Shown here piece after piece: positions 11,508 through 19,385 of a stretch of DNA of 58,327 nt. How positions within the stretch are numbered: position 1 is the stretch's first letter; each line of letters opens with the position of its first letter. The translations under genes and the position numbers were made by a program. Source of the stretch: Asaia bogorensis (GTDB taxonomy: Bacteria; Pseudomonadota; Alphaproteobacteria; Reyranellales; Reyranellaceae); the NCBI GenBank assembly GCA_945905835.1, contig CAMDQJ010000009.1:1-58327 (forward strand). The letters run 5' to 3'. The notes under the pieces are model-generated. The model ran no database searches, was not told the DNA's origin, and saw only the letters and a program-made list of their open reading frames with translations.

Positions 11508-12347
11508 CTAGCGCTGGCAGCGCGCGCAATAAAAGGTCGAGCGGCCGGCCTGCACGAGACGGCGGATCGGCTTGCCGCAATCGTCGGTCGGGCAGAGCGC
11601 ACCGGCGCGATCGTAGACCTTGAAGCGCGTCTGGAAATAGCCGAGCTCGCCGCCGGGCTGGACGTGGTCGCGCAGGGTCGAGCCGCCGTCGTGGATCGAC
11701 CGGGCGAGCACGTCCTTTATGGAGGCCACCAGCAGGTCGGCGCGCGGGCCCTTGACGGTATGGGCCGAGCGCTTGGGCGAGATGCCGGCCATGAACAGCG
11801 CCTCGCAGGCGTAGATGTTGCCGACGCCGACCAGCGTCTTCTGGTCAAGCAGGGCCGCCTTGATCGGCGTCTTGCGGCCGGCCAGCCGGGCCGCCAGCGT
11901 CGGGCCGTCGAAGGTATCGTCGAGTGGCTCGGGTCCCAGCCCCTTGAACAGCTTGTGCCTGGGCACGGCGTCGTCGGCCGCCAGCAGCATCAGGCCGAAG
12001 CGGCGGGCGTCGTTGAAGCGGACCTGCCAGCCCTCGTCGGTCTCGAGCACGACATGGTCGTGGCGGCCGAAGGGATGATCGGCCGCGCTCGCGGCATCGA
12101 ACAAGGTCATGCGGCCCGACATGCCGAGATGGGCGATCAGGGTGTTGCCGTCGTCGAGGCGGATCAGCAGGTACTTGGCGCGCCGGTCGATCGCCCGCAC
12201 CGTGCGGCCCTCGACGCGCGAAGCGAATTTCGCCGGCAGCGGCACGCGCAGGTCGCGGCGTCGCTGGATGAGGCGGACGATGCGCCGGCCGACCAGCCTC
12301 GGGATGAGGCCGCGGCGGACGGTTTCGACTTCAGGGAGTTCGGGCAT
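11508..12347 (-). CDS. mutM: formamidopyrimidine-DNA glycosylase (Fpg/MutM)
   Basis: Base-excision repair glycosylase/AP lyase that removes 8-oxoguanine and ring-opened purines. The mature N-terminus PELPEVETVRRGL carries the catalytic Pro (after Met removal) and Glu. The conserved lysine is in LPAKFASRVEGR. The C-terminal zinc finger has cysteines in CPTDDC and CARC, with the conserved STFYCARCQR ending. The 279-residue length is normal. ATG at 12347 is fixed by the requirement for Pro2; the 13 upstream codons in frame are not used. It ends 26 bases before the enoyl-CoA hydratase gene and is divergent from the EEP gene, whose start lies 27 bases away, so the two promoters must overlap coding sequence or be very compact. 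Confidence 0.97.
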   Translation of the reverse strand: MPELPEVETVRRGLIPRLVGRRIVRLIQRRRDLRVPLPAKFASRVEGRTVRAIDRRAKYLLIRLDDGNTLIAHLGMSGRMTLFDAASAADHPFGRHDHVVLETDEGWQVRFNDARRFGLMLLAADDAVPRHKLFKGLGPEPLDDTFDGPTLAARLAGRKTPIKAALLDQKTLVGVGNIYACEALFMAGISPKRSAHTVKGPRADLLVASIKDVLARSIHDGGSTLRDHVQPGGELGYFQTRFKVYDRAGALCPTDDCGKPIRRLVQAGRSTFYCARCQR

Positions 12348-12374
12348 GCGCGGCGGCGGTGTACAGTGGCCGGC

Positions 12375-13358
12375 ATGGCCGGGCAACTGCGTCTATTGAA
12401 CCCTCTGCGCGCCGTCGTCGCCACGCTGGCCGGCGGCATTGCGCTGATGGGCGTGCTGTCGTGGTTCGGGGCCCTGCACTGGACCTTCGAACTCCTGAGC
12501 CATTTCCGCTTCTATTACTTCGTGCTGGGCGGGATCCTGGCTCTCCTGGCGCTGGCCTTGCGCCTCACCGGTCCGGCCGTCGTCGTGGCGCTGGTCGCCA
12601 CCGTCAACGGCGCGGCGGCGTGGCCGCATATGGCCATGCCGGTCTCGGTGTGGCGTACCGAGCCGCTGCCGGTGGTGCGGGTGCTGTGGGCCAACCTGCA
12701 TAACTGGGCGACCGACCTCGGGGCATTGCGCGAGCTGATCGAGCGCGAGAAACCCGACATCGCCGTCTTCACCGAGCTGGCCGGCACGCATGCCGAGACC
12801 GTCCGCCAGATGCGGGCGCTGCTGCCCTATCAATCGACGCTGCCCGACGGCAATCCGCTGGACGTCATGCTGCTCAGCAAGCGGCCGCCCGAGGCGCTGC
12901 ATTTCGACCTCGAGGCGGGCGGCGGCGCGCCGTTGCTGATGGCCAGGATCTGCCCCGGCGAGGCGGCCTGCCTCACCCTGCTGGCGCTGCACGCCTCGCG
13001 GCCGTTCCCGCACGCCGGCGGCCTGCGCGACCGCCAGCTCGCCTATGCCGCCACTGTGGCGCGCCGTGAGGTCGATGCCGGCCATCGCGTGGTCTTCGTC
13101 GGCGACCTCAACGTCACGCCGTTCTCGCCGGTCTATGACCGCCTGCTCGGCGCCAGCGGGCTGGCGGATACCGCTTCCATCCGCGTCGAGCGCGCCCGCT
13201 CGGCGACCGCCACCTGGTGGTTCGGCAATACCGGCATCGGCCTGCCGATCGACCATGTCCTGGTCGGGCCCGGCGTCATGCTGGTCGAGCGGCGGCTGGG
13301 AACGCCGATCCGTAGCGCCCACCTTCCCCTGATCGTCGATCTGCGGATCGCGCCCTAA
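12375..13358 (+). CDS. membrane-anchored endonuclease/exonuclease/phosphatase (EEP) family protein
   Basis: A 327-residue protein with about three N-terminal membrane segments (residues 10-35, 40-62, 65-82) followed by an EEP domain on the far side of the membrane. Catalytic motifs are visible: NLHNW near 110, FTEL near 134, VFVGDLNVTPFSP near 240, PIDHVLVGPG near 295, and a final SAHLPLIVDL. EEP-fold enzymes cleave phosphodiesters in DNA, lipids or inositol phosphates; the membrane-anchored bacterial type is of unknown substrate. The start ATG (MAGQLRLL) has weak ribosome-binding context. The stop overlaps the stop of yggS by 4 bases (convergent). Confidence 0.85.
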   Translation: MAGQLRLLNPLRAVVATLAGGIALMGVLSWFGALHWTFELLSHFRFYYFVLGGILALLALALRLTGPAVVVALVATVNGAAAWPHMAMPVSVWRTEPLPVVRVLWANLHNWATDLGALRELIEREKPDIAVFTELAGTHAETVRQMRALLPYQSTLPDGNPLDVMLLSKRPPEALHFDLEAGGGAPLLMARICPGEAACLTLLALHASRPFPHAGGLRDRQLAYAATVARREVDAGHRVVFVGDLNVTPFSPVYDRLLGASGLADTASIRVERARSATATWWFGNTGIGLPIDHVLVGPGVMLVERRLGTPIRSAHLPLIVDLRIAP

Positions 13359-14026
13359 TTCGGCGGCCGGCTGCCGAACAGCGCGCTGCCGACGCGGACG
13401 TGGGTGGCGCCGAGCTTCACGGCTGTTTCGTAATCGGCGCTCATGCCCATGCTGACGCGGGCGAGGCCGAGGCGGGCGGCCATCTTGGCCAGCAGCGCGA
13501 AATGCAGCGCCGGCTCCTCGCCGACCGGCGGAATGCACATCAGGCCGACCACCGGCAGCTTGTGGGTGTCGCGGCAGGCGGCGACGAAGGCGTCGACCTC
13601 GGCCGGCGCGATGCCGGCCTTCTGCGGCTCCTCGCCGGTATTGACCTGGATATAACAGTCGGGCCGGCGGCCCGAGCGCTCCATCTCCTTGGCCAGTGCC
13701 GCGGCGATGCGTTCGCGGTCGACCGATTCGATTGCATCAAACAGCGCCACGGCATCGCGCGCCTTGTTGGTCTGCAGCGGGCCGATCAGGTGCAGCTCGA
13801 GGTCGGGAAACTCAGCCTTCAGCGCCGGATATTTTTCCTCCGCTTCCTGCACGCGGTTCTCGGCGAAGATGCGGTGGCCGGCGGCCAGAAGATCGCGGAC
13901 GCGGTCGGCGCCGTGGGTCTTGGAGACGGCGACAAGCGTGACATCGGCCGGATTGCGCCCGGCCGCCTTCGCCGCTGCATCGATACGGCCGCGCACCTCG
14001 GCGAGATGGGCAGCGACCTCGCTCAT
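13355..14026 (-). CDS. YggS family pyridoxal-phosphate homeostasis protein
   Basis: PLP-binding TIM-barrel protein of the YggS/PLPBP family, which buffers pyridoxal phosphate and has no known catalysis. The 223 residues include TLVAVSKTH with the PLP-lysine, the segment FAENRVQEAEEKYPAL, HLIGPLQTNK, the family signature VGLMCIPPVGEE, and SMGMSADYETAVKLGATHVRVGSALFG. ATG at 14026 gives MSEVAAHLAEV. It lies 10 bases after the TPR gene on the same strand and is likely co-transcribed with it. Length and motifs are standard. Confidence 0.93.
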   Translation of the reverse strand: MSEVAAHLAEVRGRIDAAAKAAGRNPADVTLVAVSKTHGADRVRDLLAAGHRIFAENRVQEAEEKYPALKAEFPDLELHLIGPLQTNKARDAVALFDAIESVDRERIAAALAKEMERSGRRPDCYIQVNTGEEPQKAGIAPAEVDAFVAACRDTHKLPVVGLMCIPPVGEEPALHFALLAKMAARLGLARVSMGMSADYETAVKLGATHVRVGSALFGSRPPN

Positions 14027-14036
14027 GTAACGCCCC

Positions 14037-15386
14037 TCATAAGGCCAGCGTGGCGCGCGCCTCGAGCGCCTCTTTGTTGTTGGGGTCGGTGGCGAGCGCC
14101 GAATCCAGTGTCTCGCGCGCCTTGTCGGTCTCGCCGAGCGAGGCCAGACAAATGCCGTAATGCGTGAGCAGCCGCGCATCGCCCGGTAGCACGCGCAGCG
14201 CGTGCTCGTGCAACTGCTTTGCTTCGGAGGCGCGGCCGAGATCGACCAGCACGCGGCCCAGGTTGGTGAGCACGAAGGCATCGTCGCTGGCCAGCCGCGA
14301 GGCACGCTTCAGCACCTTCTGCGCCTCGTCGAGCTGTTTTTGGCCGCGCAGGGCCAGGCCCTGGTTGTTCAGCGCCTGCACGTCGTCGGGCACCAGCTTC
14401 AGGTAGGGCTCCAGCGTATGCGCGGCGTCCAAGAATTCACCGCGCTCGATCTGCAGGTTGGAAAGCTGCAGCACCGCCTCGCGGTCGACGGCGTTCTGGC
14501 GCAGCGCCCGGTGCAGCGACTGCACGGCCTCGTCGCCCTGGCCGGCGGCGGCCTGCGCCAGGGCCAGCGTCTTGAGAGCGGGCGCAAACGTCGGATCGAG
14601 CTCCAGCGCCTTCTGCACCGGCGCCACCGCCTCGGCCGGCCGGCCGGCGAAGACCAGCAGGAAGCCTAGCACGTGGTTGAGGTTGGCGCTTTGCGGCGAG
14701 AGCTCTATCGCGCGCGTCGCCTCGGCGATGGCTTCGAGGTATTGCCCCAACCCGCCCAGGGCCAGCGCGCGGTCGCCCAGGATCTGGCCGTGGCGGCTGG
14801 CGTCGTCGCCGACATCGGCCAGCGCCAGATCGAGCACGCCGATCGCCTCGGGATGGCGGCCGAGGCGGTAGAGGGCATAGCCCAGCATGTTGCGCGTGCG
14901 CGCCACCAGCGGCCGCAGTTGCTCGCCGCCCGGCTTGGCCATGGCCTGGCCAAGGTTCTCGACGATCTCGATCAGCTCGCGCTCGCCGGCGGCAAAGCGG
15001 CCGAGGTCCATGTAGCAGGAGGCAAGTGCCAGCCGCGCTTCGACGTGGCCGGGGGCGCGGCGGATGGTGTCGCGGAAGCGCCGCGTCGCCTCGTCGATGC
15101 GGCCCATGCGGCGCGCGACGAGGCCCAGGTTATAGGACAGCATTGGCTCGTTGGGGTCCTTGGCGACCGCCTTGCGCCACAGCGCCTCGGCCTCGGCAAG
15201 TGCTCCGCGCTGCGACAGGCAGACGGCGAGGAAATGCAGGATGTCGGGCCGTTCGCCCAGGCGGACGACGGCCGAGCGAAACAGCGGTTCGGCGCGGTCG
15301 AACCAGCCGGCGCGCAGATACTGCATGCCGGTGGTCAGGTCGGGATCGTTTCCCTGCTGCGAGGTCCTGGGGGGCGCTTGAGCCAT
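14037..15386 (-). CDS. TPR-repeat protein
   Basis: A 449-residue protein made almost wholly of tetratricopeptide repeats from about residue 18 on. The 34-residue periodicity shows in ERPDILHFLAVCLSQRG, NEPMLSYNLGLVARRMG, AHVEAR-like segments, and SANLNHVLGFLLVFAG. There is no signal peptide or catalytic domain, so a cytoplasmic scaffold is the best description. It is followed by yggS at 10 bases. The divergent Smr gene starts 35 bases upstream, so the two promoters share a very small region. Function unknown. Confidence 0.85.
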   Translation of the reverse strand: MAQAPPRTSQQGNDPDLTTGMQYLRAGWFDRAEPLFRSAVVRLGERPDILHFLAVCLSQRGALAEAEALWRKAVAKDPNEPMLSYNLGLVARRMGRIDEATRRFRDTIRRAPGHVEARLALASCYMDLGRFAAGERELIEIVENLGQAMAKPGGEQLRPLVARTRNMLGYALYRLGRHPEAIGVLDLALADVGDDASRHGQILGDRALALGGLGQYLEAIAEATRAIELSPQSANLNHVLGFLLVFAGRPAEAVAPVQKALELDPTFAPALKTLALAQAAAGQGDEAVQSLHRALRQNAVDREAVLQLSNLQIERGEFLDAAHTLEPYLKLVPDDVQALNNQGLALRGQKQLDEAQKVLKRASRLASDDAFVLTNLGRVLVDLGRASEAKQLHEHALRVLPGDARLLTHYGICLASLGETDKARETLDSALATDPNNKEALEARATLAL

Positions 15387-15421
15387 GGCGCGCTGTGTAG
15401 ACCCGCGTTACACGAAACGCC

Positions 15422-15976
15422 ATGGCCAAGGATGTCGATCTGTTCGCCAAGGCGATGGCCGGGGTGAAGCCGCTGGACGGACGTCCACGGACCAAACCGC
15501 CGGCCGCCGCCAAGGCAACGCCGGCAAAGGCGGCCGCCGCCGCGCCAGCGGTGCGGCTGCGGGCCACTGCAGTCGGGCCCGACCTCGCCCCCGACGACCG
15601 AACCTTCGACCGCGACGTCGACCGCTCCCTGTCGCGCGGGCGGCTCAACCCCGACGCCACGCTCGATCTGCATGGCCTGACGCTGGCCTCGGCCGAGCGG
15701 GCCGTGAGCCGCTTCCTCGAGCAGGCGACGGCGCAGGACAGCCGCGTGGCGCTGATCGTCACCGGCAAGGGGTTCCGTGAAGAAAACGGCCGGCGCATCG
15801 AAGGCCGCATCCGCGCCGAGTTCGTGGGCTGGCTCAATCGGCCGGAGAACCGCGCCAGGGTGCGCGCGGTCCGGCCGGCGCATCCGCGTCACGGCGGCAG
15901 CGGCGCCTTCTACGTGCTGCTGCGCCGCCGCTCGTCGGCCAGCAAGCGCTCCTTGCGCGCCACGCCCCAGCGATAG
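15422..15976 (+). CDS. Smr-domain protein
   Basis: A 184-residue protein with an N-terminal low-complexity Ala/Pro/Lys region (residues 20-55) and a C-terminal Smr (small MutS-related) domain. The diagnostic motifs are present: LDLHGLTL near residue 82, VTGKGFR near 119, and HGGSGAFYVLLRR near 158. Smr domains are nucleases acting on branched DNA or on RNA in ribosome rescue; which applies to this short alphaproteobacterial type is not known. The last 67 bases overlap the 3' end of ada on the other strand, an unusually long convergent overlap. Confidence 0.9.
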   Translation: MAKDVDLFAKAMAGVKPLDGRPRTKPPAAAKATPAKAAAAAPAVRLRATAVGPDLAPDDRTFDRDVDRSLSRGRLNPDATLDLHGLTLASAERAVSRFLEQATAQDSRVALIVTGKGFREENGRRIEGRIRAEFVGWLNRPENRARVRAVRPAHPRHGGSGAFYVLLRRRSSASKRSLRATPQR

Positions 15977-17031
15977 CCGGTCAGTGCGCCGCTCGCGCCG
16001 ACGGCGCGATGGCAGGGAATGACGATCGCGGCCTGGTTGGTGGCGCAGGCGCGGCCGACCGCACGGGCCGAGCCGGGACTGCCGATGCGGCGGGCGATCT
16101 CACCATATGTACGTGTCTGGCCGGCCGGGATCTCGGTCAGTGCCTTCCACACCTTCCACTGGAAGGCGGTGCCGACGATGTCGAGCGGCGCATCCGGCGC
16201 GTCGAGCCCCGTCGGCTTCCTGCCGTAGAGCCGGGCCAGCACCGAGCGCACGCGGACGCCCAGGCCCCTGTCGTCGCGCGAAATCTTCGCCGCTGGGAAA
16301 TCGCGCTTCAACGCCTGCTCGAGCGCGCGGTCGCTGTTGCCCAGGAAGACCGCGGCGATGCCCTTGTGTGTCGCCGCCACCAGCACGCGGCCGTAGTCGC
16401 ACTCCGCCGTGGTGTAGTCGATCTCGGCCCCGGCGCCACCCTTGGCGTAGGTCGCGGGCGTCATGCCCAGCGCCTTGTCGCTGTTCTCGTAGACGCGGCT
16501 GGGCGAGCCGTAGCCCGCGCCATAGAGCGCGCCCGACACTGATTCGCCGTCGCGCAGCGCCTTGCGGAAGCGCTCGCGCTTCTTGGCCACCAGCCAGTCG
16601 CGCGGATTGACGCCAAGCTCGGTCATGAAGCGCTTGCTGAGCGCATTGGCCGAGAGGCCAACGCGGCGCGCCACCGAGGCGAGCGATGGCGGCGTATCGG
16701 AGTCGTCGGCATCGAACAGCGCGCAGGCCTGCGCCACCGGCTTGCTGAGGCCAAGCTCGGCCTGCCAATCGAGCGGCTTGCAGCGCTTGCAGGCGCGGAA
16801 ACCCGCCACCTCCGCCGCCTGCGGCGAGGCGTGGAAGCCGACGTTCTTGCGCAGCGGCGGCCGTGCGGCGCAGGACGGCAGGCAATAGACGCCGGTCGTC
16901 CTGACCGAGAACCAGAAGCGGCCGTTGAACGCACGATCGCACCGCTGGACGGCGTGCCAGCAGGTGTCCGGATCCGGGAAGGTCGAGGTGGCGAGTGCCA
17001 AGGCGGGGAGCGAAAGGGAATGTTGGGTCAT
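15910..17031 (-). CDS. ada: bifunctional Ada: methylphosphotriester sensor/regulator and O6-methylguanine-DNA methyltransferase
   Basis: Full-length Ada of 373 residues, controlling and carrying out the response to alkylation damage. The N-terminal zinc domain has VYCLPSC and CKRC, with the first cysteine accepting methyl from phosphotriesters. An AraC-type helix-turn-helix follows (ARRVGLSANALSKRF). The C-terminal methyltransferase domain carries the acceptor cysteine in IPCHRAV and the segment GSARAVGRACATN. Both active cysteines are present, so self-induction and repair should be intact. The start codon lies within a 12-bp inverted repeat (17022-17058), and the leader is shared with a DUF1127 gene at 26.9 kb. 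The 3' end overlaps the Smr gene. Confidence 0.95.
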   Translation of the reverse strand: MTQHSLSLPALALATSTFPDPDTCWHAVQRCDRAFNGRFWFSVRTTGVYCLPSCAARPPLRKNVGFHASPQAAEVAGFRACKRCKPLDWQAELGLSKPVAQACALFDADDSDTPPSLASVARRVGLSANALSKRFMTELGVNPRDWLVAKKRERFRKALRDGESVSGALYGAGYGSPSRVYENSDKALGMTPATYAKGGAGAEIDYTTAECDYGRVLVAATHKGIAAVFLGNSDRALEQALKRDFPAAKISRDDRGLGVRVRSVLARLYGRKPTGLDAPDAPLDIVGTAFQWKVWKALTEIPAGQTRTYGEIARRIGSPGSARAVGRACATNQAAIVIPCHRAVGASGALTGYRWGVARKERLLADERRRSST

Positions 17032-17093
17032 GGCGCCATAAAAGCACCATGACCCAACCTGCTCTATCCGGGGGCCGCCGGCAATTCCGGCGG
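17022..17093 (-). promoter_or_regulatory. ada leader: shared upstream element and inverted repeat
   Basis: Reading towards ada, the region carries GGAATTGCCGGCG, CGGATAGAGC, GTGCTTT and the start ATGACCCAA. The same pieces in the same order precede the DUF1127 gene at 26748-26918. In addition a perfect 12-bp inverted repeat (GTTGGGTCATGG at 17022-17033 and CCATGACCCAAC at 17047-17058) with a 13-base spacer encloses the start codon. It could fold at the mRNA start or bind a regulator. Conserved position suggests a shared promoter; the sigma factor type cannot be named. Confidence 0.5.
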
Positions 17094-17120
17094 TGGGGTC
17101 CCCCGGATCGGGGGGCGGCT

Positions 17121-17357
17121 TTAAGCCCAGAAACCCTTGGTCGCCTCGTAGCGGGCGGCGCCGCGGTCGAGGCCGATGTCGCGCAGCAGGCGGTCATCGA
17201 GCTCGGCAAGCTGGCGGCGCGAACGCAAGAGCTCGGCGCGGGTCATGACGGCCTCGACACCAACCACGACGGCCCCGGCGATGAGCGCGGCAAACCGGCC
17301 AAAGGAGAACAGGGGGGCGTGGGTGTCCGTGAGGGCCCGATTAGTGGCGATCGACAT
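17121..17357 (-). CDS. DUF1127 small protein (YjiS-like)
   Basis: A 78-residue protein with a C-terminal DUF1127 motif: LLRSRRQLAELDDRLLRDIGLDR. The N-terminal half has a hydrophobic segment (FAALIAGAVVVGVEAV, residues 23-38), so it may be membrane-associated. DUF1127 proteins in alphaproteobacteria are linked to RNA turnover and phosphate/carbon adaptation (for example CcaF-type proteins), but that is family knowledge, not shown here. It is divergent from a GcvA-like LysR gene starting 142 bases away; the same pairing occurs again at 27.1-27.4 kb, hinting that the regulator controls it. Confidence 0.85.
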   Translation of the reverse strand: MSIATNRALTDTHAPLFSFGRFAALIAGAVVVGVEAVMTRAELLRSRRQLAELDDRLLRDIGLDRGAARYEATKGFWA

Positions 17358-17498
17358 GACTTAGCTCCGTTAGAGGCGGGCTGACCGGAAGGGGTCTGTT
17401 GCGCCTCGTTTCTGGGGCTAATTTGTTGTATATTGGCCTGCTTCGCAAACTACGATTCCTCGGGCGTGCCTTAGAATTAATATGAACGGGTGCCTTAA

Positions 17499-18419
17499 AT
17501 GAGCCGCTCTCAACTGCCGCTGAACGCCCTGCGCGCCTTCGAGGCCGCCGCCCGTCACGCCAGCTTCACCCACGCCGCCGACGAGCTGCACGTCACGCAG
17601 GCCGCCGTCAGCCACCAGGTGAAGGCGCTGGAAGAGCGTCTCGGCGTCGCCTTGTTCGTGCGCCGGCCGCGCGGTCTGGAAATCACCGGCGAGGGCCAGG
17701 CGCTGCTGCCCGACCTGCGCGAGGCCTTCGACCGCATGACCCAGGCGATGGAGCGCGTCGGGCGCAAGAGCAACGCCGGCACGCTCAATGTCAGCCTGGT
17801 CACGACCTTCGCGCTGGGCTGGTTGGTGCCGCGCATGCACCGCTTCCAGAGCAAGCATCCCGAGATCGAGGTGCGCATGACCACGCAGCAGCGCAAGGTC
17901 GACTTCGCGCGCGACGATTTCGACTGCGCCATTCGCTTCGCCGTGCAGCCCGAGCCCGAGCTGCACGCCACGCGCCTGTTCAACGACGTGCTGACGCCGC
18001 TGTGCGGGCGGCGCTACCGCGACAAGCTCAAGACCCATGACGACCTGCGCAAGGTGCCGCTGATCGACATGACCAACGATCCCGAATGGTCGGTGTGGCT
18101 GCGCGGCGTCGGCATGGGCGACTTCAAGCCCAAGCGCGTGCTCACCTTCGACTCGACCATGATCGCCGTCGAGGCGGCGATGGAGGGCGCCGGCGTCGCC
18201 GTCGGCCCGCCGCAGCTCTTCCGCGAGGAGCTGGCCGACGGCAAGCGGCTGTTCCAGCCCTTCCCGCAGATCGTCGACTCAGGCAAGGCCTGGTGGTTCG
18301 TCTGCCCGCCGGCCTCGGCCAGCCGCCCCAAGATCCGCGCCTTCGAGGACTGGATGATCGAGGAGCTGATGCCCGCCGATTCCGCCGCCGCGCGTCGGGC
18401 AAAGCCGGCAAGGGTTTAG
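17499..18419 (+). CDS. LysR family transcriptional regulator, GcvA-like
   Basis: A 306-residue LysR-type regulator of the GcvA subgroup. The N-terminal helix-turn-helix begins LNALRAFEAAARHASFTHAA and continues VTQAAVSHQVKALEERLG; the effector domain follows from about residue 90. ATG at 17499 follows a leader with TATATT-like AT-rich sequence. It is divergent from a DUF1127 gene. GcvA-like regulators of this branch often sit beside small genes or beta-lactamases; here the only neighbour in divergent position is DUF1127. The effector is unknown. The C-terminus ends AARRAKPARV, slightly longer than the domain needs. Confidence 0.92.
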   Translation: MSRSQLPLNALRAFEAAARHASFTHAADELHVTQAAVSHQVKALEERLGVALFVRRPRGLEITGEGQALLPDLREAFDRMTQAMERVGRKSNAGTLNVSLVTTFALGWLVPRMHRFQSKHPEIEVRMTTQQRKVDFARDDFDCAIRFAVQPEPELHATRLFNDVLTPLCGRRYRDKLKTHDDLRKVPLIDMTNDPEWSVWLRGVGMGDFKPKRVLTFDSTMIAVEAAMEGAGVAVGPPQLFREELADGKRLFQPFPQIVDSGKAWWFVCPPASASRPKIRAFEDWMIEELMPADSAAARRAKPARV

Positions 18420-18474
18420 CTGGGCGTCGCCCGTCGTTCCGGGATGACAACTAGGTGGGACAGACGCCTCGTCA

Positions 18475-18735
18475 TCACATCACCCTCTTCCGTATCTCCG
18501 CGATGTCTTCGGCCAGTCCCGCGAGCGGATGCTCGGCGCGCGTGCGCCACAGCCTGAGGTGCCGGCCGAGCAGGGCCAGCGCCGGCGGCTTGCTGCGCAG
18601 GCGCACGCGGCGCCCGCCGGTGGTCTTGCGCACGACGACCGAGGCCACCGCCGCCGCCATGTCTGAATCGAACTCGGCGATGTCCATCAGCGTGCCGTCG
18701 GGCCGCAGCAGGCGGCGGATATCGCCGTGGAGTCG
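18475..18735 (-). pseudogene. phage terminase small-subunit remnant (C-terminal part)
   Basis: The minus-strand frame reads LHGDIRRLLRPDGTLMDIAE, then DMAAAVASVVVRK and SKPPALALLGRHLRLW, ending IAEIRKRVM. This matches the C-terminal half of Terminase_2-type small subunits, whose pattern is a segment DIRxLxxxDGxLxxxxEFDxDxAAAIASV followed by KxxALxxLGRHLxLW. The DNA-binding N-terminal half is missing: beyond 18735 the sequence becomes the 3' end of an unrelated plus-strand frame. An internal ATG at 18687 would give 70 residues, but no working terminase. No other phage gene is nearby, so this is likely a relic of a lost prophage. Confidence 0.6.
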
Positions 18736-18827
18736 TCACCATTATCGATCGCCCAGGGCTGAAGCGGCGCGCCTGCGAGTGCTATGGCGTTTCCAAGCGG
18801 GAGTTCGATCGTCTGCTCGACGGGTAG
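18735..18827 (+). pseudogene. C-terminal fragment of an unidentified gene
   Basis: A plus-strand frame reads VTIIDRPGLKRRACECYG then VSKREFDRLLDG and a TAG stop at 18825-18827. It has the look of real coding sequence (third-position GC, protein-like composition) but no start codon, because at about 18735 it meets the truncated terminase frame head to head. I do not recognise the family. The geometry is the same as at 2580. Confidence 0.35.
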
Positions 18828-18939
18828 CGGACGATCAATTGTGTTCGCATGCAGTTAATTGAAAGGGCAACGATTGGGCTGCCCGCGACGTTCGGTCTGT
18901 AAGCGTGGACGATTTGTTTGCGCGTTCAGGAGGCAGATC

Positions 18940-19275
18940 ATGCTGAAACGTTCTCTCTTCACTCTTCTTGCTGCCACTGCGCTGTCCACGTCGGTGCTCG
19001 TCGTCCCGGCGGTCTTTTCCCCGGCGGCAGCCCAGATCGGTGTCTATATCGGCGAGCCGCCGCCGATTCGCGTCGAAGTCGTGCCGGTGGCGCCGCCGAA
19101 CCAGACCTGGCGGCCAGGCTACTGGAACTATGAAAGCACCCAGCATGTCTGGGCGCCCGGCACCTACATCGCGACGGAGCCCAACTCGCGCTACGTCCCG
19201 GACCGCTGGATCCAGTACCAGGACAACGGCCGCAACAACTGGAAGCGCGAAAACGGCCACTGGGAGAAGAACTGA
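18940..19275 (+). CDS. secreted YXWXGXW/WXXGXW-repeat protein
   Basis: A 111-residue protein with a clear Sec signal peptide (MLKRSLFTLLAATALSTSVL, cleavage near AAAQI at residue 31) and a mature part of aromatic repeats: WRPGYWNYES, VWAPGTYIATE, DRWIQYQDNG. Such small secreted proteins are common in alpha- and betaproteobacteria and are thought to sit in the periplasm or outer surface; the function is unknown. ATG at 18940 follows AGGAGGCAGATC, an excellent ribosome binding site, and is preferred over longer in-frame alternatives. It stands alone between two opposite-strand units with its own terminator. Confidence 0.82.
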   Translation: MLKRSLFTLLAATALSTSVLVVPAVFSPAAAQIGVYIGEPPPIRVEVVPVAPPNQTWRPGYWNYESTQHVWAPGTYIATEPNSRYVPDRWIQYQDNGRNNWKRENGHWEKN

Positions 19276-19308
19276 GACCAGCGGCTGAACAACCTGTTCG
19301 ACATGGGA

Positions 19309-19340
19309 AGCGGGGCGCCGAGGCGCCCCGCTTTCTTGTC
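19309..19340 (+). terminator. intrinsic terminator after the WXXGXW protein gene
   Basis: A perfect stem of 10 bp, AGCGGGGCGC paired with GCGCCCCGCT, with a 4-base loop, followed by TTCTTGTC. It lies 33 bases past the stop codon on the plus strand. The T-tract is imperfect but the stem is strong. It may also limit read-through from the opposing radical SAM gene. Confidence 0.7.
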
Positions 19341-19385
19341 GGCTTTCTCGTTCACCCACCGAGGTCGAGACTGGTTTGCTGGGCA

